Assembly (NCBI GenBank): GCA_014904985.1
Contig: MU129062.1
Coordinates: forward strand, 1 to 64,000
DNA: 64,000 nucleotides
Reading direction: 5' to 3'
Origin: Hydnum rufescens UP504
Lineage: Eukaryota; Basidiomycota; Agaricomycetes; Cantharellales; Hydnaceae
The position numbers and the translations under genes are program-made. Under the pieces are notes generated by a model. That model saw only the letters and a list, made by a program, of their open reading frames with translations, had not been told where the DNA came from and did no database searches. The first letter of the stretch is position 1, and every line of letters starts with the position of its first letter. Positions 19,386-33,195 of the stretch are shown in pieces.

Positions 19386-22300
19386 ATGATTTCCTCTGCG
19401 CCTGGACCCATTGACCTCACCCAGGCAGATGATGACCAGGATCAGAGGCAAGCAAAGAAACCGCGCACTGACTCTACTTCAACAATCTCCACTCCTCACC
19501 CTCAAAACTACTCCCATATCCCTACAGCTCTCCCACTCTCACCCCCTATTCTCAACAGACATCCTGGGCCTCTTCGAATCCATCGGATCCATCTAGTGCT
19601 CAGTCGCCGTACTCTGGTCCACCGACGTTTTATCGCCAAAACTATCCCCCCCCATCCCCCCATCCCCTTCCTCAACCTTCGTATTTCCCTGAGGGAAGGT
19701 ATGGCCCCCAGCCTCAACAGCCCCAGTCCTCATACGCGCCTCAACGCGCTTACCCCGCGCAACAAACCCAAACCTCACCATCAGCACGACAACCACAGCT
19801 ACCACAGCCATCTCTTCCTTATCCACAACAACCTCCCCCACGCAATGTAATCGATCTCACGGCACACCTCCCCCTGCCCAGAATGGTGCCATAGTAAAAG
19901 ATGTCCGCCGTGATGTTGTTTGCATTGGTCAAATCCAAGCGACAGCTCTCGTTCTCTATCCTATACCTTACGTCTGCCTTCAGCAAGCAGCCGCCTCTGG
20001 GTCGCACGTTGCAACCGGCGAAGATTTCGTCCCGGTCCGGTTAAAGTACGACGATGCAAGCAAGAAGCGAGCCCGCTTTCCTCAGCAGCAACACGAAGAA
20101 ACCATTCAGATCACTGCTCCGACTCAGAAAGGCCCTCAAGGCGAGACCCTTGGTGGAGAAGATTTCGGTGTCGTCGAGCAACGCGTCGCAACTGTCCTTG
20201 GTCCTCTGATGCAAAAGGTCCTGATCCGGTTAGAAGCAGTCGTCAAGCGCACCATGAGTAGCGCCCCGATTTTGCCCTTGCGGATACTGGTCTTCACTCC
20301 TAGGGGCAATGTCCAAGTCGTCGCCACCTACTTATCTGGTGGCAACATTCTGTTGGAGCACCCTGCTGTTCCTTATAATCCCGCAGACCATAGAGATATG
20401 CCCCCTTACGAGAATCCCCACAATCCACCCCCAGGTGGATCCGATCAACGCTACCCTTCAGGACAAAGTCGTTGGAGTCAACAAGCGGTGGCGGGCAAGA
20501 GCGTCGAAGTCCAGCGAAGTCAAGTCGACGAAGTCTTCAAGAGTCTTCGGAGTGGCGAGGACCTCGCCGAGACTGAGGGAGGTATGTGATGTCCGGAACC
20601 CTTCGCTCTTCTGAACCTTCATGATTCGAATTAATCCAGGTTCAAATGTCGCGACGAGTCTTTACCCACATCAGAAAAAGGCACTTACGTTCCTCCTTGA
20701 ACGAGAGAAGGAAAAGAGACCCCTGGTAACTCTGGTTGGCTTTGGCAATCTCGCAAGGATTTATCGGGTCGCATCCGAGCATGGTTCAATCCGGTAACTG
20801 GGAAAGAAGTTACCAAGGAACCCCCAGAAGCAAAAGGCGGTATCTTGGCGGATGACGTGGGTGTCCCTTCAATCTCGTGCATCATCATCGTAGATTTAAT
20901 CCTATGTTTTGTAGATGGGTCTTGGTAAGACCATATCTGTGGTTTCGCTCATGGCCAATACCATGGATGCCGCTCGCGTATTCGCCTATGGCCCAATACA
21001 AAAGATCACTCTTCGTGTTCCTAAAGCTGCTCCTGAACCGCCTCTCACTGCCGCCCATTTTGCTGGGACAGTGTGGGGCATGCCTGACACCTCTGGGGAT
21101 CTTGACCCGACCTCAATAGACTCGACTTCCACCCTCGGAAAGAACGGCAAAGGGAAAGGCAAACGAGAGACGTTGAAGGAACTCATGGAGGCTGCTCGTG
21201 CTGCCCGTATCAAGGCGAAGAGTCGAGCAACGCTGATCGTCTGTCCGCTCTCGACAATTGCGAATTGGGAAGATCATTCAAAGAGCACTGGGCAGGCGAG
21301 GTAACCGTTGTTGGCGGAACGTCTGGGCCCGCAGTCCCGTGTTCGGTTCAACAAGCCGCTAGAGACGCAAGAGAGCGTCATGGGGCCAAGCTTAAACTAT
21401 ACGTCTACCACGGTGCTGCACGACGTCCCGATACGAGCTTCCTTGCGGACTTTGATGCTGTTATCACTACTTATTCGACCTTGGCCACTGAGTATTCCAA
21501 GCAAACGAAGAGTACTGCTCTCTACGAAGATGATGGTGCTGATGGTGCTGGGGGCGGCCCCGACGATGATAGTGGGAGTGAATCCTTCTCAGATGAGGGG
21601 AACGGTAGCATGGTCATCAAGTTGAAGGAGAAGAAGAAACCCAAGAAACGACCCCCTGGGGCCGCTCTCGCTGCTGGCATCGAGATATCCAGCCCGCTTC
21701 AGCAAATCCATTGGTTCCGTGTTGTACTTGACGAGGCGCAGTGAGTAGTACCTTCGTTCGTCCCTCATGATTACTGGAGAGTGAAGTAATGGATATGTAA
21801 TAGTTCCATCAAGGAAACCTCGACAATCGCAAGTCGTGCATGTTGTGACTTGATGGCCGATAGACGACTATGCCTCACGGGAACACCCGTGCAGAACAAG
21901 CTCGACGACGTGTACGCACTTATAAAATTCCTTCGTTTCAACCCATTCGACGACAAAGCCATTTGGTCCGAATACATCGGTGGCCCGGCCAAGTTTGGTC
22001 AACCGCTCGGCGTCGCACGCTTGCAGACGATCATGAAATCAGTCACCCTTCGCCGTACGAAAGAAAGCACCGATGCCGATGGGAAAAAGATTCTCGATCT
22101 GCCACCGCGTCATGACGAAGTGCGGTACCTCAAGTTCGACGATACGGAGAAGACGGTCTATGACTCGTACTATACAGAGTCCAAGGCCGAATTCAGTCAG
22201 CTGCGGAAGAATGGTGAGGTGATGAAGAACTATGTTGGGATCCTGCAGAAGATCCTACGATTGCGGCAGATCTGTGATCACTACGAACTTGTCAAGGGCA

Positions 22301-23718
22301 AGGATGAAGTAGTCTCAGCGGAGGCTATGGATTATGATCAAATCATGTCCTCTATTGCCCGCGAAGGGATCACCATCACCTCTGCGACGGCAATCTTTTC
22401 GCTTCTTCGTGACGCTGGCACTTCCCAGTGTGTGGAATGTGGGCTAGACTTGGCTGCACCAGGTGCTACCGCACTTCTAGATGGCACGGAGCTTGACGGA
22501 CCAAGTACAAGCAAGCGGGCGCGCAAGACGACCAAAGGTCCCGGCGGTTCACGTGGGCCGACGCGCGCCAGCAGTCCCTCAGGCCCTCGACCAGTGATTA
22601 CGCGATGTCAGCACCTGTACTGTATCGAATGTTTCCGACTGAGCATATGTCCCAATTGGCCCAAGGTTCGCGCGGAGATTCACAGGGCATGTTCCGTATG
22701 TCAGGCTGATCTCTCGCCGTTGGCGGATGCGGTCGAGGTCAGCCCTGACGGTCTCATACCGAGCGAGCTTGCCCCCAAGAATCGGCCTGTGAAGAAGGAG
22801 AAACGGCAGAAGGGTGCCGGATTGCTGGGATACAACGCATCGACCAAAGTCCGAGCACTCATTGGGGACTTGATGGCGACATCACAGGTCAATCCGAACT
22901 CTGCCAACTTCGATCCGAACATTGCAAGCGAGATTCAAATGACCGACAGCCATGGACGTGAGACGGATGAGGGCCAGACGAAGACGGTCGTGTTGTGAGT
23001 GCTTTCTTCAAGCTGACGCAACCTTTTTTAATTTGGGAATGCTCACCCAATTTCACCAGCTCTCAATGGACGAGCATGCTCGACAAGTAGGATGTTTCCG
23101 TACTCTATTTCAGTGGATGTCGCCTACTGACCATATCACGGCTAGGATCGAGGATGCATTAGAGGAGGCGAACATCCGATACGATCGGCTGGATGGAACG
23201 ATGAAGCGTGAGGAGCGTACACGGGCGATGGATGCTCTCAAATATGATCCCAAGACCGAAGTACTACTGGTTAGTTTGAGGGCTGGTGGTGTTGGTCTCA
23301 ATCTAACGGCTGCGAGGCGGGTGTACTTGATGGATCCCTACTGGTTCGTTACGCTCCCCCCTTTCGTTTTTCCTCCTTCATGAAGCTTGACGTTTGGAAT
23401 CCATTCAGGAATCCTGCGGTCGAGAATCAGGCAGTAGATCGAATTGTACGTAGCCCTCACTTCATGTCACGAAGGACGATGATTAATCCATTACTCTTTA
23501 TTGCACGCAGCATCGACTGGGACAGAATTTATCCTGTCAAAACCATCAAGATGATCATGGAGGACTCGATCGAGACGCGCCTTCTCGAAGTGCAAGCGCG
23601 CAAAACCCAGCTTGCGAACATGACGCTAGGGCAGCCTTTGAGCAAGGCCGAAATGATGCAACGCCGGATGGAAGAACTGAATGAGCTGTTCCGTGACACT
23701 GACACTAGAGCGCCATAA
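19386..23718 (+). CDS. HIRAN-SNF2-RING DNA translocase, HLTF/Rad5-like
   Basis: Likely nuclear ATPase of the Rad5/HLTF group, which remodels stalled replication forks and ubiquitinates PCNA. After a Gln/Pro/Tyr-rich N-terminus comes a HIRAN-like domain (from about 19880, VKDVRRDVVCIGQIQATAL), then helicase motif I (ILADD split by intron 20857-20914, then MGLGKT), Ia (TLIVCPLSTIANW), II (DEAH, completed across intron 21741-21803), III (RRLCLTGTPVQN), then a RING finger with CVEC, CQHLYCIEC and CSVC, and the C-terminal lobe with FSQWTSML, LVSLRAGGVGLNLT, the DPYWNPAVENQAVDRI block and HRLGQ. Further introns are 22996-23059 and about 23087-23144, 23345-23409 and 23444-23510. Apparent missing bases at 19520-19522, 20720-20723 and 21276-21277, and one oddity near 23526, break the frame. 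The RING has an unusually long insert between its first CxxC and the CxHxxC, rich in Ser/Pro/Arg. Confidence 0.85.
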
Positions 23719-24400
23719 ATTACTTGTACACCGGGCGGTTTGTTTTAGTTTTTTGCACAATGTCCTTTGGTTTGCCTATAGTGCGCGAAGAACTCTCGTC
23801 GCTCGGAACTAGTTTGTGATCTTGCCCCGTTGGCCTTGCCCCCCTAATTATTTACCTATCCTGTAGGCGCAGCTGACCTCGCCTTCCTCTCTCTCTGTCT
23901 CTATTTTTTTTTTTGGACTCCTTGTTTGCTGTTCACACTTTACAGTGCAGTAAAAGAGGCTGTTTGGTCTTTTTGGTTTGCTCCTTTTTATACCTTGCCA
24001 TTCTTCCATCCCATCCCATCCCATCCCCCCCCAACTGTATCCCTTTTCCTAACTACTACCGTTGATTTTTACCACTCAACCCACTTGTACCCTACCCCAC
24101 CCCGAAGTAGAAATCGTCCTTTCTGGAGCCCACCCCTCCTTTTTTTGGTTCCAATGCACACAGCACAACAGCCTTCCAGTTTGTGTACTACATAATAATT
24201 ACACCGAAGTGTCGCGGCCGAAAGCACCTCTTGAAAATGCAACGCAGAGAAGAGAGGTATAATGTAAAAAGAAAACAGAGGAGGCTTCCCCCTCCCCAGA
24301 AAAACTACCAGATCTCTGGGATGGGGCGGGAATCATCGAACTGAGGGGGAATAAGGAAAGCTTCTAAACCGAATTGAGATAGAGCAAGATCGCCTAGATT
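23719..24400. other. 3' intergenic region, pyrimidine-rich
   Basis: Between two convergent genes. It holds poly-T and CCCATCCCATCCC runs (about 23905-24080). No coding feature; the two 3' untranslated regions probably lie here. Confidence 0.45.
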
Positions 24401-24529
24401 AGATTCGGACATCCAAACTAGAGAGAGAAAACCAACAAAAAAAAACGTTAAAAAGTAGCAAAAACCACAGGGAGCCAACCCTCAAAGACGTGGGTTTTTG
24501 TGGAATGAAGAGAGACGCACCTGGTAAGT

Positions 24530-27500
24530 CCTGGTCAGTCATGGAGTCGTAGGCTGGAAGAAGATTACTGTAGTGGAGGTCCTGGGTGTATATCGGGGAT
24601 TGTAGTTGGGCGCCCGCGATAGGATATCGTCGGCGAGGTGACGGTGCGCGAAGCGTCTGAAGGTGTGCGCATGTGAGTTTCAATATGAGCAATTGGTTGG
24701 TCTTGAGAGGGGACTTCACCACCGTTGCTGTGGTTGTCTGACTGATGCGAACGCGGTGGAAGGACCCGGCGTTGTCTAGCTCGCTGGAGCATCAGGCGAA
24801 GAGTTCGCGCATAACGCGTGGCAGGAACTGATCGTAAAGAGTGATGAATCAATTCACACAGCAAAAGAGAACGTGCCCATACTGCGTGATAGCTCCGTAG
24901 CTAATTCTTCGACGTCAATCATGATGGAGCGAAGGTCAACGTCACTAGGGCTGGCCGGACACTTAACATGCCGAACACGGAGAAGATTGGAAAGATTTAT
25001 AGACTTACAAGAGCCGAGCAAGTCGAATCAAGAAGCTGGCCGCAAAAGTAGCACTAACGTGAGTGAAATGAACAGCTAGGGGGGCCTGTCAGGTGCCTTC
25101 CTGGGACCGCCAAAAGAAATGACAGACCATATCTGAGTCCGTCCTTGTAGGCTTGAGTATGCAAGCATAGGCGTAATCCGGCCTTGGCGATTTGGATGGA
25201 ATGGAGCGCCAGCGCCCTTTGCTCTGCGGGCATCTCAGAAACGTCATCAGGGCCCCTAATGCCCCTCAAAGCGGTGGCATTGTGGAACAATTCGGCGAAG
25301 TATCGCTGCACCTCCAGGCTCTCACGTTGGAAATTCTGATAGCCAGGCTCCACTTGACGCCTGGAGAATTCATCGTCCCAGCTCTGGAACCAGCCTTGGA
25401 ATTCTTCCTTGGCTCTATTGAGTATGGCATAGACGTCTGAGGATGCTGATGTAGCACCCGCACTTGTAGAAGATAAACTGTGGTGCAATCGTTCGCGGAT
25501 GATGGCAAGTTCGACCATGGAGACGAGACGTATATCGTCAGGGATTGTCAGAGCTGAGGATAGGAAGAACATGATCAATATACGTGCATCCGCGATGTGA
25601 AAAACGCACGGTGGTCCAAAAAGGCACGGCACTCCTTGATGGACTCGTCTTCATGGAGGATAGCAGGACGCCCCGTCCCGAAGGATAGTCTACAGACCAA
25701 CAAGGCTTATGATTGAACGCATTCGACAATGGGAGATTTAGGCCAGACTGACTGGTGCTCGAAAATATAGAGGCAGAACCACGTTCGAGTTGAGATGACA
25801 AGCTCCCGCTCGTCAGAATCGCCCCGAGTCTTCCTAGTTTTGATCCGCCTTAAGAGTTTGGGCCATGTTTTATGCATACCTGGAGCAATGCCAAGGGACG
25901 ATGGCTGTCAAGAGCGGGGCTATAGGGGTAAATATCGGAGTACGTACTTATTTCAAAGGCCATTCGAACTGCATGGCCCAGGGATAACCAACCCCCGTCA
26001 TCTGACCACCCGGCAATGATGACTGAGAAGAAAGTCAAAGTATGGTCGTCGCAAGAGGAAGAGTGCATGCGTACTGGTGGCTTGGATTGCCTCCTGCCTC
26101 GTTACTGGGGAGAACAAGGTTGCACACGCAATAGCCTGGACCTCATCTAGGAGCTTCTGATAGGTCGGACCTCTGGGACCTGCGTACACGGACGAGCAAT
26201 GCGAATCAAATAATGAGCATTACTATTCAATGTATGTCAGATCGGAGGAAATAACGGACCCCCAGCATCTCGGACTTTGGTGGCGACGAGGCAAATAGCG
26301 TTGACACAGAAGGGGGAGCGCCTGTGGAGGACATCGAACGTATCGACCCGAGAGTCGAAAACGGGCAAGAAGGTGGAACAGCCACGATAGAAACTGTATG
26401 GCCCCACTGATAATGAGAAGGCCGGCTACGATAAGGGATAAATAGTGCATGGGAACGTACATTTCGAACAATTCACGGGCTTCCTTTTCGGTTATAATAT
26501 CCCTGGTGACAACTTCAGCATGCGAGTTGGATAGGATATGTGAATGGGGGGGACATAACGAGGAGAAGGAGACGACTTACCGTCAGGATAAACCTGTACC
26601 TGTGAGACGACCGGGTGTAGATGTCTGGTCTTGCGTCTCTTGGGAGGTCTGCCGCCTTGGGGTCTATCGCGACCATTTCCAGTCGCATCTGGGGACGGAC
26701 TCCGGGTCCTCTCAGTACTCCCAGTTTCTCCCTACAGGCAAAGATTGGAATTTCAGGGACCAGAAATAGATGAACACCGTGGGAAAGAAGCTCAATTGTA
26801 TCCGAATTCTATAGTGCTTCTAACTCACTCTATCGGCACGCTCGGCGAGATTTCGTAACACTGATATCGGAGCTGTTAATCCCGATGTTGGGAGTTCGCC
26901 TTCATCTTCCGATGAGTCTACAGAGGTCACATTCGACGACGGCACTGGTAGCGGTCGCAAGTGCCCAACCGCGGTCGTCCCCGGCAGCATGGAATGATGA
27001 GGAAGAGCAGAGACCTGTCGGTTCGTAGAATACTGCGACCCTGAAGGCCCAGACAACGCAGGGTCCAGGGCCACATTAGAGAACCGAGTTCGATGAGGTG
27101 GTCCCGTGGGCTGAGATGTTGGGCGGTGCAGAGGCTGAGTCGGATGCGGCGGATGCGTCGACGGAGGACGATGGCCTACCGGCGCGGGGAACGGCGGGGG
27201 TATGCCTTGTTGGATAGAGGCAAACGATGGCAGCGGTGTCGAGTTCTGTGGTAGGCTGGGAGGCATCATTTGCCCCTGACCAGGCGGGAATGGAGTCGGC
27301 GAGCTTGTGGGCATGGGACCGTATGCTTGGTTATAGTGCACGCCGTGGGACAGTCCGTTTTCTGAAGTAGATAAGGCACCTATTTGAGATCGAAGCACGG
27401 AGAGGCCCTGGATAAGGGCTTACCTGAAGGATGCGATGGAGGGCGATGGTCCCCGGAAAGGCGGCGTGCTGGGTTGTTGTAGGGCATGTAGTCTCGCTCG

Positions 27501-28328
27501 GAAGAAACATTATCATTTACAGGATATGGGACGCCCCGGCTGGCCAGATGGGGAGGCTGAGACTGATGGGGCGACGCAACCGGAGGAGAGTCATGAGAGG
27601 GGTGGTAGTGTATATAACGCGGCGAAGAGTGATTAGGGTGGTTGGAAGACGAGGGGGAAGCTGCAGATCGAGGGGACGGTTGTGACTGGTTGGAGTGCAT
27701 GGAAGAAACGAGCTCGTTGAGAGTGCTCTGGATATTGGACACGGCAGTCTCAAGACTTCGGATACGTCTGCAGAATGGTCAGATTGGAAATCCAGATGAG
27801 TTGAGGAACGGTTTACATACTCCAAGCCCTGCTCGTTCGCACTCGTATCCCGGACCGGTTTTTCGAAGAGGCATCTACGAAGATGTATTTATTATTTTCC
27901 CCCATCCGGCCCGTAGGGAGTCAAGGGACGCACTCATAACCCGCATGTTTGCACCTGTTGGGGTGTCTGTTAGATTTCTGCCCAAGGCCACGAAAGTAGT
28001 CTGACGGCATACCTCTTGCAGGGTGGATTATCGGCTCCCTCGCAACGCATCTTTTGCTTTCGACAGCCATTCTACGAACAAGATAGAGGGGTCAAATTAG
28101 ACAACCGATTCCTCCATGGATGAGTGAATCAGGGGAACTCACGCAGGCTCCTACACAACAGACGTGGATCAAGCACAAGATGGAGACACGTTGAGTACGG
28201 GAATCATGCCAGGAGCAAGTACTGTAAAACGCACGAGGCACTCGGTTCAAGGCGCGCTGGACCTTGTTGGGTTTCTCGGCGGCGCCTTCGTTGCCTCCTT
28301 TGCCATCGGACAACTCCTTGGTGCTCAT
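24530..28328 (-). CDS. Zn(II)2Cys6 transcription factor with fungal_trans domain
   Basis: A many-exon gene starting MSTKELSDGKGGNEG at 28328. The binuclear cluster is assembled from small exons: GAC, then NGCRKQKMRCEGADNPPCKR, then CKHAGYE, then CLFEKPVRD; together they give the CX2CX6C...CX2CX6C arrangement. A heptad-like linker follows (RRIRSLETAVSNIQSTLNEL, about 27740), then about 150 residues rich in Pro/Ser/His. The middle homology region is visible in pieces: LFEMYVPMHYLSL (26450), RGPTYQKLLDEVQAIACATL (26160), WSDDGGWLSLGHAVRMAFEI (26010) and LTIPDDIRLVSMVELAIIRE (25540). The C-terminal tail near 24530-24860 changes frame, so the 3' end is approximate. It should bind CGG-type half sites and act in the nucleus; the target pathway cannot be read from the sequence. 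It converges with the SNF2 gene. Confidence 0.8.
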
Positions 28329-28588
28329 GCTAGGTGGGGAAAACTGGCGAACAGATATTAGGAGCTAGATCAGATATTAGTGGCCGGAAAGATCAGCTGA
28401 GCAACGGAGAGCACGAGGATGAGCACGGTCTGCCGAAAATCGGGTAGCGCGCAGGAGGGGGACACCAACCAGCTGAAACTAGGCCTTATACAGACACGCT
28501 GCGCAGTCGCCGAAATTCTCGCCAAACGACGACTCGGTGACGGGGAAATGTACTGGCAGTGGCCGGTTGCATCCGGGGCACAGGGCGT

Positions 28589-31500
28589 TTATTTACTCTT
28601 GTTGCGTTGCATATTGAAACACATCTCGACCTCCCCCACAGTGTAGTCCAGGGCCAACCCACTCCCCTCGTAACACTGTCCAATCAGACGGTTAAATGTT
28701 TCCGTGTTCCTCACCATCTCCTCTTCGCACGCCTTCCACACCCCAACCATGACCGTGCCTGAGGGAATAATCCCCCCTTCCTCTACTCCCCCACTCCCGT
28801 CAGTGAGAGTAAAATGCTTGTCAACACGTTTATGCAACGCTTCCACATGGCGACGCACTTCCTTGGATGAGTATTCTTTTAGCACCCGTTTAAGTGCCGA
28901 CTTGTTGTAATTCCCGTTATTGTGCACTTCCGAAGGTGCCGTCGTCTTGAGCAATCTCTCCACCCCTTCAAAGTAATCCTAAAATGTTCAAGCATGAGTG
29001 ACATGAATTTCAAAGCGGCAAAGCCGATTCACCAGAATCTTCCCCATGGGGCGCCGCATCACGAGCTTGACGTAAGCGCTCAAATTCTCATCGTAGATTG
29101 CCTCTGCCCGTCGCAAGAAACCTTGGATTGCGCCGAGTTCTTGCTGAGAGATCTCCCCAATAAAATAGTGCATATTTTCTTAGCGAAATTATTAGTTCAA
29201 CCCCACACATTTAAATAAAATGAATTACTGACCGATCAGGATGACGTGATAATTCAAATGTTCTTTGTCGTCTGTGGCCTGAGCGTCCACTCCGTCCATT
29301 TTCGCCATTTGTTGCAACGACTCGAACATGACCTGCACGATCTGCTCGTATGCTCCGTCGACGGTCCCCCGGATCTCCAGGGTATCCGCCCGACCATCTG
29401 GCTCTCAATTCGGCTCACGAAGATCTGCAGGGTTCATTTCAGGGGTAGCCCAATAAATGCAACGCCACTGTACTCACGGGAAAGTACTTGATGAAATGTG
29501 CCACTCCCTTCCGCTTCTTGGTAGTAAGTTTGTTTTGCTCGACAGCCTTAATTTGTTCATCCTGAACAAGGAACAATGATGAGGCAATTTCCACTCATGG
29601 GCGGTTGAAACAAAGGACAGGACAACGTACCACCAGACGATTCAGTAAGCTCGACAGCCGCTGAGTTTGCCTATGCAACAGCTTCTGGACGAACAAATTT
29701 CCCCGTTCCTCCGCATCTACAGTGAACCTTTCCAGATTTGACATGATCCCAACCAATTGTCTAGGCCATCAATCAGATATCCCGCTCTCCCATAATAGGA
29801 TCAATTGAGCTTACAAGTTATCCTTGGCAAGCGCCCCGTCAATCCAAACTTTCAATGCCTCCGGCAAGAAGCCAAATATGAGATCCAACGCTCCGCGCAC
29901 AAGTTTCGCCGTTGCTTGTCCAACACCAAGTGTGCGGGCCGCTTGACGGCGGAAGTAGCTCTCCAGGACCATGTAATCGGCAAAAGATATAGACTGATCA
30001 TTGATCTGCAAAAAGTCCGCAATGAAGTTTTCCTCGCGGTAAATCTGAGGAGTGATTTGACCCAGCACTCGGCCAAAAGCCTGGATGTTTTCGGGCGAGT
30101 GATCAGCAGACTCGGTCAAAATGGAAAGACGCTGAGAAATCCCTAGACCTCAGATGCAGACAGGCTGCCAGTATTGCGCTCTCTTTCTTTACGACCTTCC
30201 AAGGGCGAACGGATAAGTGTGTTGCTCCTTTTAACCTGCGTGTTAAGGCGCGACAACCCGGCCGGACTGAAGCCAGCTGTATCACGGAATCAAGATTAAT
30301 TCTGAGAACTGGGAACAGAAGACGTACCCAAGTCTTCTCCGTCGTCAGTAGTTCTCTTAGTCAAGTCCAAGTATGCCGTCATGAGTACCTTCATCTGGTT
30401 TCCATGCAACTCGCTAGCAACAGAATAGTACGTCTGCAACACATATAATGAGCGAAGACATCAATTGACAAAATAAGTGTCACGCGTAGTACCCCACAGA
30501 GCTTTGAATATTTTGTCTCATCCATCTCACGAAGGTAGAGGATGAGACCAGAATACCGGCCAATGTACGCCTCAAACTTCTCATGAGGTGCAAGACTGGG
30601 ATATGGTGCACCTCGACCACTTCGCACTGACTCGGCATCCTTGGTGGTCAGCGTTGCCTAATGACGTCCGTACACTATCTTAGCACCGGAGAGTGCGAGT
30701 GCTGTGAAATTTCCGCGTACCTGGGCACTGAACATGACAGATAGGAAACCGAGAAGGCGGGTCGCGAATTGGCCATTATGCGTTCGATACTCGTCCAATC
30801 TCTCCATCGTCGCAGCCATATCTGCATTCCAGATCGTGGTCAGGAGTTCCTCCAGTGGCATTTTGAAAACCTAGCAGGTTCGGAGACATACCAGTCTCCC
30901 GTGCTGCCTGCATCGCCTTATATAGCTCTGCAGCGGCTTGTTCGAGCTTCCCAATACCCGCATCTGTCTCCAGTGATCCTTGTGTTAAGACGATAAGGGC
31001 TTCCCGGTCGACATGGACCGTTTGCTAAGACATTTGATCCCCTCTATCAGAAAAGCTATGGAAGAAGGTTCAATTACGCACGAGGAGCTGCTGAATCTCA
31101 TTGAGGAGGGCACTTTGATTTTGCGTTTGTACCTGAAGACCCCGATCTCTAGATTGAATAAAACTGATATCGTCACTAACGGCCTATCACAGGGTTTAAT
31201 TCATCAAGCACAAGAGTACTGAGGAACATAAGTAACTGACATTTAATTGGATTTTATACGAGGACACCAACCCATCCATTTCATCCAACGCGTTTACAGC
31301 TTCATCGATAAGTCTCATAACCGCAAGTACTCGATCATCGGATTCAAGAAATGAATGGATATTCGCCTATTCCTTGAAGGTCAGAAACACGTAGAGTCGA
31401 CAGCTGTAAATGACCTTGCACCTTTTCCAGTGCCATGAGCTCATCCTGGAGGCGAGCCTCAATCTGATCAGCAGCACCGCGCGCCCGTTTCCGACCAATA

Positions 31501-32939
31501 GATTTTGGCCCGATCGATGGACCATCCAGGTCAACTTGAATGGCGCTCCACTCAAAACCGTCTATCATCTCTTCCACGTTCGCCATTGTGGCCTCGACGC
31601 CATAATCGTCCTCTTGTGTGGGGCCGAGATCGCTAGAAGGAGAGAGAAGGTTATCTGTGGCACCTTGATTTGGGTTGTCAAAGGAGGAGACTACCGCGTC
31701 GGGATCACGGTTCGAGGATATGGTATCGGACGTGCCTGGGGTTGACGAGAGGGACTGGGAGGGGTGCGTGGTGTTGGAGTGGATGCCCTTTCATTATTTA
31801 GAAGCATATTTGATTTATTCGATCGAAGGGTCGAAGGTGGTTGGGGAGTTTGCGAACGTGATCTTGGAGACTCTATTGGGTGTACATACGGGAGGCTGGG
31901 GGGTGCCGGTAAGGTATCATCCCCATTGGAAAGAGAGGATAAAGAAGGGTTTGCAAAGCGAGTAGCAGATGTCGTGGAGGAACGGAGAGACAACACCGGC
32001 GCCGGCGTACGGGGACGCACGTTTAAAGGTTGCGAAGGAATAGGGAACGAATCCCTTGTTGCAGAAGCACTCGGTACGGAACCGTTGCTGCTGAAAGATG
32101 TCTGCCTAGTTGTTGGTCGCCTCAAGGGGGAGGCCACTGGTAATGGAGGGGGATTGGAGGCATTGGCTACAGACGTTCGGTCTGCCTCAGGAATCATTTG
32201 CCGTCTCCCAGAAACATTTGGAAGGGAAGAGGAACTTGCTTGACTTTGTCTGTCGAGCAAGCTCTGTCGTTGATCGTCATAATTAGACCTCCCAGATGTG
32301 AAGTTGCTATGTTTATGGAAGGAATGTGATGACTGTGAGATTGAGTCTGGAATAACGCACTCACGTGGGACTGGGGGGAGGGACATCCCAGAAACTTTCA
32401 ACGATTGTCCCGGGTGCAGTCGCGCAAAAAGATGTGCCGTTGCAATGGCAAAATTAGTCTGTTCCGCCTCCCGCTCAGTGTACCATCTGTACGTCCGATT
32501 GATGGTCATTTTGAACGATTTTGCCTATTGAAGTAACGGGAAATAATTATCTAGTGACCCCAGACATGAAAGAATAACGTACATCAATGACTTCGATGCC
32601 TTTCAGATCATCCAAGGACCACGACTTTCCGATGGAGAAGGTCCCGTTTGCATTCCTCTTGCCTTTGTAGATGCTTCCAACACCTGCTGCGGACACTACG
32701 GTATGATGCAAACGCATCGATGCAGCTCATGCAGGAATAAAAGTCAACTCCTTACCTGCAACCATGATGTACCTAGGCTTCATGCCATTCACTTCAGAAA
32801 GTTGAGTCGTCCCAACAGGCACATCCTCCCAAATTTTGACATGGGTCACATAGGTATCCTCAAGCACTCCGTCCGTGTTGACTTTGCGGAAGAGTGAGGC
32901 GATGATGTGCTCGCGAGTGGTGGAATAATCTTCAGACAT
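28589..32939 (-). CDS. SEC3: Exocyst complex component Sec3 (EXOC1)
   Basis: Subunit of the exocyst, which tethers secretory vesicles at growth sites on the plasma membrane. The start at 32939 opens the N-terminal PIP2/Rho-binding PH-like domain: REHIIASLFRKVNTDGVLED, THVKIWED, KPRYIMVAG, GKSWSLDDLKGIEVIDA, TYRWYTE. A Ser/Pro-rich linker with several TPxPP repeats follows (31700-32400). Then NVEEMIDGFEWSAIQ (about 31580), a coiled-coil stretch, and the Sec3 C-terminal domain to the stop at 28589: IYREENFIADFLQIN (about 30030), NYNKSALKRVLKEYSSKEVR (28910) and VEALHKRVDKHF. More than ten short introns divide it; the exact boundaries in the middle were not all fixed. It shares a 256-bp divergent upstream region with the PFK-2 gene. 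Confidence 0.85.
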
Positions 32940-33195
32940 GGAACGGGACTGGCTAGAGACGTCGCTCCGAAAACGGAAGGAAAATCCAAAACCTTAGATA
33001 TGAGGTACCAAAGCACTGTTGACACCAGGCAACCTGTTGTTTCCTTATGTTCGGAGATTTCCGCGTCTTTCCAGACCTCGATCTGAGATAACGTTTCGGG
33101 AACTATTCAAGCTTTGACTTCTCTTCGAGACCATAGCGCTTTCCTCTGGGCCCCTTTGTTGTGATTCCATCTGAAGATTTCCTGGTATTTGAACG

